NCBI GenBank assembly: GCA_922989275.2
Contig: OV277859.1
Location: 35,135,501-35,199,500, forward strand
Reading direction: 5' to 3'
Origin: Gari tellinella
Lineage: Eukaryota > Mollusca > Bivalvia > Cardiida > Psammobiidae
DNA: 64,000 bases
Shown here: in pieces, positions 1-10,322 of the stretch
Position numbering within the stretch: the first letter of the stretch is position 1
Layout of the letters: each line of letters begins with the position of its first letter
The notes under the pieces: model-generated
What the model was told of the DNA's origin: nothing
Database searches by the model: none
What the model saw: the letters and a program-made list of their open reading frames with translations, nothing else
Position numbers and translations under genes: made by a program

Positions 1-46
1 ATCCTAAAAGCTCACCTTGGCACTACGTGCCAGGTGAGCTAAAAAC
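1..46 (+). mobile_element. G element, 3' hairpin end
   Basis: AGCTCACCTTGGCAC and GTGCCAGGTGAGCT form a hairpin followed by AAAAA, the standard 3' end of this family. The body lies before the window. Confidence 0.7.
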
Positions 47-632
47 CTATTGCTCTTGAGTAAAAGAACCTATATACTCTTTACCAATATTGTTCAAACT
101 GCCCCGGTCCATTGCATATCTAGGTCACAGGAGCTAAAAATAGATTTTTTTCAATTAAAACTAAAATCTTCTTGTCTGCATCATAATGAAGCCACAGTAC
201 CCTGAGCTTAGCTATTTGACACAAACCATCAACTGCAGGTCCTCTATCAAGATTGTTCAAATTATGTCCCTGGGTCAAAAATGACACTGCCCCGGGGGTC
301 ACAAATTTACAAATAGTTATATAGTGAAATCTTCAAACAGCTTCTTCTCTGTAACTAATATGGCCAGAGCTTTGATATTTGGCATGGTGTCACTTTTAGA
401 GGACCTTTACCAATATTGTTCAAATTGTTCCGGTCCATTGCATATCTAGGTCACAGGAGCTAATAATAGATTCTTTCAATGAATCCTTCAAAAGAAAATC
501 TCGTCATACACTACAGTACCCTGAGCTTAGCATTTTGGCACACAGCATCATCTGCTCAACTTTCCAAGATATTTTACATTTACATCAACTGTTCCAGGTG
601 AGCGATTTAGGGCCGTATACGGCTCTTGTTGG
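47..632 (-). mobile_element. G element, reverse orientation, truncated
   Basis: Read on the minus strand it starts AACAAGAGCCGTATACGGCC and TAAATCGCTCACCTGG near 632, then shows the diverged internal repeats with CAGGAGCTAAAAATAG. The 3' hairpin is missing. It has inserted into the B copy at 633. Confidence 0.6.
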
Positions 633-784
633 CATTATGACAAACAGTGAAGACCCTGATCAGAGGGCTCCTTTAGGAGCCCTCTGATCTGAATCTTCAC
701 TGTTTGCACAGGACAAGTGTTCTATTTACATGTCCACTGTTTGAAAAGGACACCTATATGCGGGACTAGGGTTCAAAGGGTTAA
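633..784 (-). mobile_element. B-family hairpin element, right part
   Basis: Core palindrome CAAACAGTGAAGACCCTGAT...ATCTTCACTGTTTG and the complete right end AGGGTTCAAAGGGTTAA. The left part is cut off at TGTTGGCATT by the G element. Confidence 0.7.
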
Positions 785-818
785 GCTACCATGTACAGTA
801 ACAGTATGATGTTCTAGA

Positions 819-863
819 AAAAATCCGAAGATTTAGGAAAAATCCGGAGAAATGGCAGCCCTA
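819..863. repeat. Fragment of an AGGGCTGCC-ended MITE
   Basis: AATCCGGAGAAATGGCAGCC matches the right end of the palindromic element at 45053-45242. The left half is absent. Confidence 0.45.
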
Positions 864-890
864 TGGAATGAAAGTTAAAAATAATTATTG

Positions 891-1849
891 AACAAGAGGC
901 CCATGCGGGCCTAAATATCGCTCACCTGGAAAAACCAACACAAGGGTCACATAACCCCTGGTATGGGATCACTTCTCACCCCAGAGACATAATTTTCATT
1001 GAAAAAATCTATTTTTAGCTCCTGTGACCAAGATTTGCAACGGACCGGAACCATATTTACATAATTGGTTAAGGGCTTCTAGAAGTGTCAGCATGCCAAA
1101 TATCAAAGCTCTGACCATATTAGTTTCAGAGGTAAAGATCTTTGAAGATTTCACTACATAACTCTATGTAAAATTACGACCCCCAGGGCGTGGTCATTTT
1201 TTACACTTTGAACAATTTTGATAGAGGACCTGTAGATGATGCTTTGTGCCAAATATCTAAGCTCAAGGTACTGTGGTTTCAGACAAGAAGATTTTTTAAG
1301 ATTTCATTGAACAAATCTATTTTTAGCTCCTGTGACCTAGATATGCAACTGACCAGAACCATATTAACAATATTGGTTTAGGGCTTCTAGAAGAATCATC
1401 ATGCCAAATATCAAAGCTCTGGCCATATTAGTTTCAGAGAAAAAGATGTTTAAAGATTTCACTTTTTAACTCTATGTAAATTTACAACCCCGGGGCGGGG
1501 TCATTTTTTACCCCAGGGACATACTTTGAAGGACCTGAAGACAATGCTTTGTGCCAAATATCTAAGCTCAGGGTACTGTGGTTTCAGACAAGAAGTTTTT
1601 TTAAGATTTCATTGAAAAAATCTATTTTTAGCTCCTGTGACCTAGATATGCAACGGACCGGAAATGTTTTAACAACTTTGAAAGAGGACCATATAAGGAT
1701 CATTCAGGGCAAGTTTGGTAAAAATCTATCCAGTAGTTTCGGAGGAGATGTCATTTAAAGAAATTGTTGACGACGAACGGACGAACAACGACGACGGACA
1801 GAGGACAATCAAAATAGCTCACCTTGGCACTACGTGCCAGGTGAGCTAA
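891..1849 (+). mobile_element. G element, complete
   Basis: Begins AACAAGAGGCCCATGCGGGC and CTAAATATCGCTCACC. It contains three diverged internal units of about 320 bp (each with CCTGTGACC and GGACCGGAA or its variant), a GACGAACGGACGAAC-type tail, and the terminal hairpin CTCACCTTGGCAC/GTGCCAGGTGAG plus AAAAA. No coding capacity. Confidence 0.75.
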
Positions 1850-2591
1850 AAACAATGGACGTAAGACATGGAATTATACACAGTGTATAACTTTGTGAGT
1901 AAAGTATTGGTAAGAGAAGACAACAACACATGTTTTAAGTGCAAGTAACATTGTAATGAATACTGTTTCAGAAACCATATCAATTTACAATATCTGCAAG
2001 GGAGGTATGAACATCATACATAATATGTATCAATAACTTAAACACAGTCAACCAAGTGTTCAGAAACAATTCTAGATGCAGAGACAGATAGATACATGCA
2101 CTAACAATTAGTCTGCTTCAATACAGTCTGTTTCATTGTCTTTTCAACCCTTTATCCCAAAGAAACACATTTTGACGGCTTTATCTAATCCTCATATGAA
2201 ATGCCTTTTTCATGTATCTTTAATGATCTGTCAGAAATTTGACAATATCCTGACAAGTAGATACATTAAGTAGGCTGAAAGTAAAGCTTTACTTTCAGCC
2301 TACTTCAAACATACACCTGACTTCAACATTACAAACAATCTATAGGTGAAGGTTAAACTCTAGAAACCTAAACTTGATTGTCAGACTGCTTAAGTCCTTA
2401 TCAGATATCAAGCTTCTAGGCATCTGATCAGAATTAAAACTCAAAACCTCCAGTCACAATGTGTCTAACATACAAAGGGTTTAGAAAGGTGGTAGCTTAA
2501 TTTAGAAAATGAAATTCAAATTATGAAATATTTACTTTGGTAGTGTTCTAAATTGTTGTTTTTTCTGCTTTAAGCAGTCAGTCTTTATAAC
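1850..2591. other. No gene seen; one small palindrome
   Basis: AT-rich sequence without recognisable exons. A 34-bp near-perfect palindrome GTAGGCTGAAAGTAAAG/CTTTACTTTCAGCCTAC lies at 2270-2303. It is a minimal version of the A-family core. Confidence 0.5.
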
Positions 2592-2748
2592 TACAGTAAA
2601 ACCTCTCTATTACCACCACTGAAAAGAAGTCTGATTGATTCTATAAAACACAGATGACAGCTTAAAGCAAGGTGATAGTAAAACAGAAAGCTCCTAAAGG
2701 AGCTTTCTGTTTAACTGTCACCTTGCTTTAAGTAGTCACTTGTCTTAA

Positions 2749-3274
2749 AGGGACTCGCAACCGGATGGTGTTCTTGTCAAAATAAAATAAAATACTCAAA
2801 TAAAAGCAAATTTGTGGCATTATTTGGCTTTTGACATTAAAAAAATATGATCAGTCCAAAAAACGTCTCAAGAATCGTCACCGAATCTTAGTTTTTTAGA
2901 TATTTTCCATCGTTTTTCCATAGCGTTAGCTAACGGTATAGTTGTTGTTGTTGCTTCTCTACACGGGGTCAGACATAAACCCGAGCCGAATAATGTTCTA
3001 TTAATAGCTATCATTGAAGTACGTTAATTCGCTACCATATATGTAGAGAGCATCCGTAGCCGAGGGCGTAAAGGCGATGCCTCATTTTTCATTTTTGTCT
3101 CCGCATGGATGGTCACGGGTTCGAATCCCACCAGAGCCTCTTCTTCTTTTTTTTTTGGAAATGCATTTTTTAACAGAATTTATTATCCTAAACTAAATTT
3201 TACCCATTTATACAAGCATTTGACATATATTTACAAATTACTATTTTTAATGCTTGATCCGGTTGCGAGCCTCT
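2749..3274 (+). mobile_element. T element: TTAA-flanked MITE with tRNA-like cargo
   Basis: 526 bp between TTAA at 2745-2748 and TTAA at 3275-3278. Terminal inverted repeats AGGGACTCGCAACCGGAT and ATCCGGTTGCGAGCCTCT. It carries GTTGTTGTTGTTGCTTCTC and a tRNA-like segment with A and B boxes. A second copy in the opposite orientation is at 63013-63549. Confidence 0.75.
3057..3128 (+). tRNA. tRNA-like sequence (probably not a functional tRNA)
   Basis: Box A-like TAGCCGAGGGC and canonical box B GGTTCGAATCC at type II (Ser/Leu-like) spacing. I could not pair an acceptor stem, so this looks like a tRNA-derived module of the T element. Confidence 0.35.
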
Positions 3275-3497
3275 TTAAATGCCTAATATTTAACACAATT
3301 AAGTGGTTGTAATAGAGATGTTTTACTGTAGTCATGTCTCATATTTGAACTGTTTCTCAACACAGGTTTGACATACATCATTAACAAACCATCATATACA
3401 TTACAAAATTACTTGTCAAAATTCATAAACTTTTAATGAAATAATATTGACAAATGTTTCAAATATCACAGACTTTGTTATACAACAGTTTACAAAC

Positions 3498-3704
3498 TAC
3501 AGTAAAACCTCACTATTACGACCACTAAGTTGTATCAAATATTAGCCGTTTAAGACAGGTGACTGCTTAAAGCACTGTGAAAGTGAAACAGAAAGCTCCT
3601 ACAGGAGCTTTCTGTTTCACTTTCACATTGCATTAAGCTCACCTGTCCTTTATATGGACAATTAGCCTTCTTTTTAGTGGTCGTAATAGAGAGGTTCTAC
3701 TGTA
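3498..3704. mobile_element. C-family MITE, complete
   Basis: TACAGTAAAACCTCACTATT to AATAGAGAGGTTCTACTGTA with TA at both outer edges. Core CAGAAAGCTCCTACAGGAGC is a perfect palindrome. Confidence 0.85.
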
Positions 3705-3840
3705 TAACATATTATTGGCCATTCTTCATCAACAAGGGAAAACACATGATAACATTGCTCTCCCTGGAGCATGCAGAAACAACTATTTTACTTCCTACAA
3801 CCAGTTCCAAGAACTCATCCTCAAGACAATTTATCACTTT

Positions 3841-4015
3841 GCCCATTACCCTATAGCCTGTTTTTAGCTTTGAAGACAGGTAATAACTTAAAGCTGGTTG
3901 AAAGTAAAGCAGAACACACATTCAGTTGCATTCTGCTTTATTTTCAGCCTGCTTTAAGTTACTATCAGCTAGAATATAGAAAATAATGTTTATGGTACAA
4001 ATTCATTACTATATG
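3841..4015. mobile_element. A-family element, right end degraded
   Basis: CCCATTACCCTATAGCCTG left end and core AAGCAGAACACA/TGCATTCTGCTTTA with several stem mismatches. No right terminus found. Confidence 0.6.
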
Positions 4016-4298
4016 AAGCAGAACAATTTTGATTCATGACATTTTCAGTCAATTTGCAACTGATAGTTTTGGATAGAAATTGTTGGGACTTGTACAAGTT
4101 ATATTGCCTACCATCACAGTAAACATTGGTACAATAAGTATTGGTCAGTGTGCCAGATTATCAATATCACCTTACACTCTATGATTTAATTAAAAGTGGG
4201 TATGGGTTTCTTAAAACAAGTACCATACAGTCATCTTGATTTAAGCAGTCATTCTTGAAAAAAAACTTGAAACTCTCTTTTAAAGGACAGGAAGCTGC

Positions 4299-4512
4299 TT
4301 AACCCTTAGCCCGCCAAATAAATTGTCGTCTGCTATATTTCTCGTCTGCTTTAAGTATCAAAGTGCTTCAAAGTTGCTCAAAATTGCTGAAAATGTTGTC
4401 CGAGTGTCAAACAGCTTGGCTCCGGATGAGACGCCGAGTTACTCGGCGTCTCATCCGGATCCAAGCTGTTTGCATATGGAGCTATAGTCGTGAGTGGCAG
4501 GCTAAGGGTTAA
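4299..4512. mobile_element. H-family element, complete
   Basis: TTAACCCTTAGCCCGCC to GGCAGGCTAAGGGTTAA. Central hairpin CAAACAGCTTGGCTCCGGAT/ATCCGGATCCAAGCTGTTTG with loop arms GACGCCGAGT/ACTCGGCGTC. Confidence 0.8.
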
Positions 4513-4821
4513 TGCAAGACAATACTAAAACTGATCTTAAAGGAGCTTGTCTTGCAATAAGCATTCAACTGTATGAAAGATTGATAATAGTCTTCTTGTA
4601 TGTGGCTGCTTCAACATTTAAAGATAAAATAATAATCAGGATATGAACTGTTTCAGGGACTGAAAAAAAAACCATTTTATCCTGTCACAAAAACAGTAGA
4701 ACATATTGCTGAAAGCTCCAGAATGTTCATCTATGTCTTCACCTAATCCTATAGCATGGCTATGCATCAGAACTGTCTCTGGTAAGTCATAACATAGCGT
4801 TTGGTTGAGACAAAAGAATTT

Positions 4822-5037
4822 TAGTGCAGTTAAACCTCCCTATTATGATCACTAACATAAATTATGTTAATTATTCAGTTTTTAAGTCAGGTGGCTGCTT
4901 AAAGCAAGGTGAAAGTAAAACAGAAAGCTCCTTCAGGAGCTTTCTGTTTTACTTTTACCTTGCTTTAAGTTGCCATCTGTCTCTCATACTATCAATAGCT
5001 TTATTTTTAGTGGTCGTAATAGAGAGGTTTTACTGTA
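4822..5037. mobile_element. C-family MITE, complete
   Basis: Left end slightly decayed (GCAGTTAAACCTCCCTATTA), right end AATAGAGAGGTTTTACTGTA. Core CAGAAAGCTCCTTCAGGAGC then TTTCTG. Confidence 0.8.
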
Positions 5038-5453
5038 TTTCAAAAAATACTAATACTACCTGAAGCTATTTCAGTCTTAACAGACTAAACTATTTACAGG
5101 ACAGTATTCATACAAGTTATTCTGTGATCAGCTCAGCTTTACTTACATGAAGCTCATGGCTTACATCAGTAAGTCTATAATTGTACAATATTAATGAACT
5201 TTATTATAAATAACATTTAAATTGAACACAAAAACATCTTGTATATCATACTCTAGTATGCTCATCAAAACAACATACAGGATACTCAAACTTGTTATAA
5301 GCAACCATTTAACGGAAGGCCCATGTGTAGTCTTTCAAATAGGTTGTTTAACCCATATGTGCTCACCATAAATAGGCCTTAGGCAAACAGTGCAGACTCA
5401 GATCAGATGCTGCAAAATGCTTTATTTGCTAACAAAAATTTCTATCAAAATAA

Positions 5454-6706
5454 AACAAGGGCCACCATGGCCCTAAATCGCTCACCCGGTACACCATGTA
5501 AAATTTGACCTATAGTGACCTAGATTACGACTGAACGTGACCCACAATCAACCTCTAGAGTGGTAACAAGATTTGACCTAGTGACTTAGTTTTTGACCAG
5601 ACACAATTTTTATTTTGACCTAGATTTGATGTAGGCAAACATTCTGACAGTATTTCATTGGATCTAATGAGATTTGTAGCCTCTAGAGGGTTAACACTGT
5701 TTTTCTTTGATTTGACACAGTGACCCAGTTTTTGACCAGACATGACCCATATTTTTACTTGACCTAGTTATCAACTAGGAAAACATTCTGACCAAGTTGC
5801 ATTAAAATTCAATGAAAGTTGTAGCCTCTAGAGTATTCACAAGGTTTTTCTATAATTTGACCTAGTGACCTAGTTTTTGACTGGACATGACCCACATTCA
5901 CACTTGACCTAAATATCAATGAGGCAAACATTTTGACCAAGTGTCATGAAGATAGGTTGAGATTTGTAGCCTCTAGAGTGTTAACAAGGTTTTCCTATGA
6001 TTTGACCTAGTGACCTAGTTTTTGACCCAACATGACTCATATTCGAACTTGACCTAGATATCAATTAAGCAAACATTCTGACCATGTTTCATTAAGATCC
6101 AATGAGATTTGTAGACTCAAGAGTGTTCACAAGGTTTTTCTATAATTTGACCTAGTGACCTAGTTTTTGACTGGACATGACCCACATTCAAACTTGACCT
6201 AGCTTTCATCAAAACAAACATTGTTATTAAGTTTCATTAAGATCCATTGAGATTTGTAGCCTCTAGAGTGTTCACAAGGTTTTTCTATAATTTGACCTAG
6301 TGACCTAGTTTTTGACCAGACATGACCCACATTGTAATTTGAACTAGATTTTATCAAGACAAACATTGTCATCAAGTTTCATGAAGATCGGATGAAATTT
6401 GTAGCCGCTAGAGTGTTCACAACCAATTGTGAACGGACGGACGGACGGACGTGCCACCGAAATGGGTTAGAGGGCCTTTTCTTTTGTTATTTTCTTTTGT
6501 TTGAATAACGGGCCACGGCCCCTTATTCTATTGTTACGGAATGAACTCTATTGTCTTCTTTTGTTATGTTTACCGTTATCTGGCCAGAAAAGGCCCTCTA
6601 ACCCATTTCGGTTGTGCGGACGGACAGACAAGACAGACAGACAGACAGCGGACATTCAGCGATCCTAAAAGCTCACCTTGGCACTTCGTGCCAGGTGAGC
6701 TAAAAA
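5454..6706 (+). mobile_element. G element, complete, with nested J
   Basis: Starts AACAAGGGCCACCATGGCCC and TAAATCGCTCACC. The body is about eight diverged units of around 115-120 bp containing TTTGACCTAGTGACCTAG and GTAGCCTCTAGAGTGTT, then a GGACGGAC microsatellite, the J element, and the 3' hairpin GCACTTCGTGCCAGGTGAGC plus TAAAAA. Not protein-coding. Confidence 0.75.
6451..6617. mobile_element. J element (167 bp) inside a GGACGGAC tract
   Basis: Inverted ends CCGAAATGGGTTAGAGGGCC and GGCCCTCTAACCCATTTCGG, centre TTATTCTATTGTTACGG. An almost identical copy of the same length sits at 37502-37668, also inside a GGACGGAC tract. Confidence 0.75.
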
Positions 6707-6792
6707 ACATTATATAAGGGCCCCCCCCTTAAATGAGAAATGCACTTATCCAATATATAAGCAAGGAAGAATCCATTTGGCATAAATGAGTA

Positions 6793-6993
6793 TACAGTAA
6801 AACCTCTCCATAATAGCTATTAAAACCAGGGCTTATTGATTGTATAAATGACATGTGACAGCTTAAAGCAATGTGACAGTAAAACAGAAAGCTCATAAAG
6901 GGGCTTTCTGTTTTAATGTCACCATGCTTTAAGCAGTCACCTGTCCAAAACACTTAGTAAATTAAGTGGTTGTTATAGAGGGGTTTTACTGTA
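6793..6993. mobile_element. C-family MITE, complete
   Basis: TACAGTAAAACCTCTCCATA to TATAGAGGGGTTTTACTGTA. Core CAGAAAGCTCATAAAGGGGC keeps most stem pairs. Confidence 0.82.
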
Positions 6994-7353
6994 TGCAGTA
7001 TGGAAATAACGCAGAAAACCCCATGCTTTTTCAGGGAATGATTGCTCAATACAAAGCTCGTACATACAATAGATACAAGCATAAAACTTATAAATAACTC
7101 TGTGCAGATGTGTCAACGACAGCAAAACCAATCAATGAATTTATATATAATTTAAACTAGATAACAAAAAGACACTTACACACTCAAAAACGAGTATAAT
7201 CAGTACACTGCAATTTTGACAATCAAAATACTGATAAAATTTATACAGAATGGCAACAACAATGAGTCTGTCTCATAATGAGACAAACAGGTGTACTGTC
7301 AAACCTCAATAATTAAAACTTACTGAGGTCACACTTAGAGATACATAGAGGTT

Positions 7354-7500
7354 AATCAATTTCTTTGTATTGATATGAAAAATATATCACGAGAATGGGT
7401 TGTTATTTGGTAAAAAAAACGAGTCACAGGACAAGTTTTTTAACCAGATAACAACCCATTCGAGTTATATATTTTTCATATCTATTCAAAGGAATTGATT
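7354..7500. repeat. Inverted repeat, unclassified MITE
   Basis: AATCAATTTCTTTGTATTGA and TATTCAAAGGAATTGATT pair, as do GAATGGGTTGTTATTTGGT and its near-complement ending CATTCGAGTT. A 147-bp foldback with no coding content. Confidence 0.55.
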
Positions 7501-7584
7501 ATTGTATTTATTATATATATTTTGATGACGTTTTTACAGAAAACACACATAAAATTGATTACCGTGACGCCACTAAACTAATTA

Positions 7585-7655
7585 TGACGTGACGTCACAA
7601 AAAGTGATATCGTCACTACATACAGTGATGATATCAACAGTGACGATATCAAATT
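7585..7655. other. Cluster of CRE-like and GATATC palindromes
   Basis: TGACGTGACGTCAC followed by GTGATATCGTCAC, GTGATGATATCA and GTGACGATATC within 70 bp. It looks like clustered short palindromic motifs; no adjacent gene start supports a regulatory role. Confidence 0.3.
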
Positions 7656-7737
7656 TATCTAACTGAGAAATCTCTATAAATCATTGATAGGTATATAATA
7701 AGGCCAATTATCAAACTGATGATAAACTACAGTAAAA

Positions 7738-7936
7738 CCTCTCTATAACATCCACTAAAGTGTGGTAATTGATTAGGTGTTTCTGACAGGTGACTGCTTA
7801 AAGCATGGTGACAGTAAAACAGAAAGCTCCTTTAGGAGCTTTCTGTCTTACTGTCATCTTGCTTTAAACTGTCACCTGTCATTTATACAGCAATTAGACC
7901 TCGTTTTAGTGGCCGTTATAGAGAGGTTTTAATGTA
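7738..7936. mobile_element. C-family MITE, complete
   Basis: TACAGTAAAACCTCTCTATA to TATAGAGAGGTTTTAATGTA. Core CAGAAAGCTCCTTTAGGAGC then TTTCTG. Confidence 0.82.
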
Positions 7937-8099
7937 TAATTACTTTTTGACAAAATTGACAATTTAGAGAGTAATCAACAGAGGTTGTCAAAATGATGTT
8001 GAGAGAACAATGATGATTATGGAAAGGCAATTTAAGGAGAATAACGTTGTACTGAAACAGTTGGCATACCACAGCATTGACATTGAAGCAAGATCCCGT

Positions 8100-8221
8100 A
8101 GGAACAACCTTAATGTACCGTATTTCAAAGTTAAGTTAAAATGTGGCTAAGCCATGCTTTAACTTTGAAATATGGATAAGTTTGACTTAAGCCAGTTAGA
8201 GTTATCGTGGTTGAACTGTAT
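8100..8221. mobile_element. D-family pogo-like element, left part decayed
   Basis: Core ATTTCAAAGTTAAGTTAAAA...TTTAACTTTGAAATATGG and right end GTTATCGTGGTTGAACTGTA. The corresponding left terminus is only weakly visible. Confidence 0.55.
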
Positions 8222-8364
8222 AAAGAGATGGCATGTAACTGCCTGCATCAACTGTTCTTGCTACTGAGCAAAGTGTAATGAGAAATCTATTTTTGCGAGA
8301 GTACAAAAATTCCAAAAAGAAATGTGTCAATGTGTAAATGTACAAATTTTGAGTTTTCATTGAA

Positions 8365-8406
8365 TTTACTGCGTAATGATTTACAATGTAAATCATTACG
8401 CAGTTA
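8365..8406. repeat. 42-bp palindrome
   Basis: ACTGCGTAATGATTTACA and TGTAAATCATTACGCAGT are perfect complements across a two-base centre. Flanks GAGTTTTCAT and ATGAAAACTC extend the foldback. Confidence 0.6.
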
Positions 8407-9202
8407 ATGCAAAACAGTTTATGAAAACTCAGCTTGGAAGCACATTCTTTGAAATTTAACCGATTACCCCCATTCTGTTTCTAAATTTGATGACTGAAAT
8501 GTGTTTCCATTTGAAATCTTATGAATCAATCGTAATAACCTAATATTAATATCCATCTTATTGCATATGGGAAGTAGTATGTAAACTTCAAGTCTTGATT
8601 TGTTCAGCAGCAAACATTTCAGACATCAACAGGATTTATTACAATACTTTATTAATAAATAGTCATTTAATAGATAATCTAGCACTTTGCTGGAATATTC
8701 ATCAGGATATTCTTTAAATTAGTGCTAGACATATAATCATTCTCTAACCCTTCTAATTGGCTCCCACCTTCTGTAAATCTCATGAATTCTAGTCAAGGAA
8801 ATGTTGAGGTATTGTGTTTTTTCTGAGAGTTGGCCTTAAGGAAAGAATTTTTTTTTGTAATTCTTTGACTTTCACTGCCAACAAGAATCTTTCTTTTTCT
8901 TAATTTCCTCACATTAACTTCTTTGGTAATTTTCATATATTGCTCACTCTGTTACTGTATAGCACTGCAGATTTTGGTAAGATGATGCTTCAGCTAATTA
9001 AGAACAGCAGCTGCTCAAATGAAGTTTCAGTTTCAGTTTAATGTAAAAGTAAGGACTTAATGCAGGATGAAAGAAATGCAGAATTTCTTTTACATGGCAG
9101 TAAGCAGTAAATCTGTCTTTAAAGAAAGGCATTTTGATTTTTTTCTCTGAGAGTGGTCCATGTTCACAGGTTTTACTGTCTCTACATGTTGCTTACACAT
9201 CT
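8407..9202. other. No gene seen
   Basis: AT-rich unique-looking sequence. A weak degraded C/A-type hairpin (AATGCAGGATGAAAGAAATG ... AAGCAGTAAATCTGTC) lies at about 9058-9120. Confidence 0.4.
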
Positions 9203-9446
9203 GGGACCCGTTTCATAAAACATCTTACAACAAATGTTGTCGTAAGTCAGATTATAAAACTCTCAATAAGTATTTATGTCTCCATCTAATCCTGTCTTGT
9301 GACATCTTTATGGAATCGTCTTGAAAAGACGATTCCAAAAAGGTGTCACAAGACAGGAATCGATAGATAAATCAAATATTAAATGTATTTTAAAGTTTTG
9401 ACTTACGACAACATTTGTCGTAAGAAGTTTTATGAAACGGGCCCCA
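9203..9446. mobile_element. F-family element, complete
   Basis: GGGACCCGTTTCATAAAAC to GTTTTATGAAACGGGCCCC. Inner arms CCTGTCTTGTGACATCTTT/AAAGGTGTCACAAGACAGG and GGAATCGTCTTGAAAAGACG centre. Confidence 0.8.
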
Positions 9447-9536
9447 GGCTCTGACAATTATAGAGGGCTTAGATTCAACAAATAAAACCACAAACAAATG
9501 CACTCATGAGCAAGTAAGACTGTAATTATAAACATG

Positions 9537-9778
9537 TTAACCCATTACCTCATAGCCCGTTTCTACTTTTGAAAACAGGTGACCACTTAAAGCAGGTTGA
9601 AAGTAAAGCAGAATGTGCCTTAAGGCACATTCTGCTTTACTTTCAGCCTGCTTTAAGCTATCATCAGCTAGAATATTTCTTATCATACATGTTTATAACT
9701 GTATAAATTGGAACTACTTTCTTCATAGAGGAATAAAATTGAGGCGTAAAAAGGCGTTTTTATGGGGTAATGGGTTAA
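9537..9778. mobile_element. A-family element ending 6 bp from the CCDC24 stop
   Basis: TTAACCCATTACCTCATAGC to TATGGGGTAATGGGTTAA. Core stem AATGTGCCTTAAGGCACATT perfect. Its right TTAA lies immediately downstream of the CCDC24 TGA in transcript sense. Confidence 0.85.
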
Positions 9779-9784
9779 CAGCTG

Positions 9785-10322
9785 TCAATCTCTGCAGTTC
9801 ATTACCATTGACCTGAATCTCTGAGCTGAACTAGGCCGTGAAGTGGTGGGTTTAGCAGAGGATGGCGGAGAGGGTGTCATCTGAATTCCTGACACTGAGC
9901 CATCACTACCCTTTGACAATGTCACTACAGCTTCCAGGGAAGACTTCCTATGTGAATGCACTCTCACTTTGTTTTCAGTATCTTTCCCTGGAGATTTACG
10001 TGAAATATCTTCCTGTGACAGTTTCCCTGTGACCTCACATGGCACATCCCTATGGCTGTCTCTATTATCTCCCTTGAAAGACTGGGACTTGTTCATATTT
10101 GGCCTGTGTGAGGAACAGTCTACATGTGCACTATCTCCTCCTGAGGCTTTCTTTCTCACTGAGCTAGTATGACTAGATTTGGTGGTGCCACCTGTGACAG
10201 ACTCAGGGGAGGTAAATGCTTTCATAGGACCAGCTTTCATTGCTCCTGGAGCTGGAGTGGTACTACTCTGAAGTGCATTGATCTTCATCTTACCAGCTGT
10301 ACTAACAGCAGGACCTAGGGGT
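9785..10322 (-). CDS. CCDC24: CCDC24 coding exon 8, basic Ser-rich C-terminus
   Basis: Acceptor CCTTTCAG, then about 179 codons ending TGA at 9787-9785. The sequence is disordered, rich in Ser, Lys and Pro, and ends near SSAQRFRSMVMN. A family-A transposon begins only six bases past the stop, so the 3' UTR must run into or end in transposon sequence. No AATAAA is seen on the minus strand near the stop. Confidence 0.82.

Larger units (their letters stand above)
2592..3330. mobile_element. C-family pogo-like MITE split by a T element
   Basis: Ends TACAGTAAAACCTCTCTATTA and AATAGAGATGTTTTACTGTA. Core hairpin CAGAAAGCTCC/GGAGCTTTCTG at about 2690-2720. The right half resumes at 3279 after the nested T element. 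Confidence 0.8.

Noticed and set aside
2749..3274. Functional tRNA gene
   Set aside because: A and B boxes are present but the acceptor stem does not pair; kept only as a tRNA-like module.
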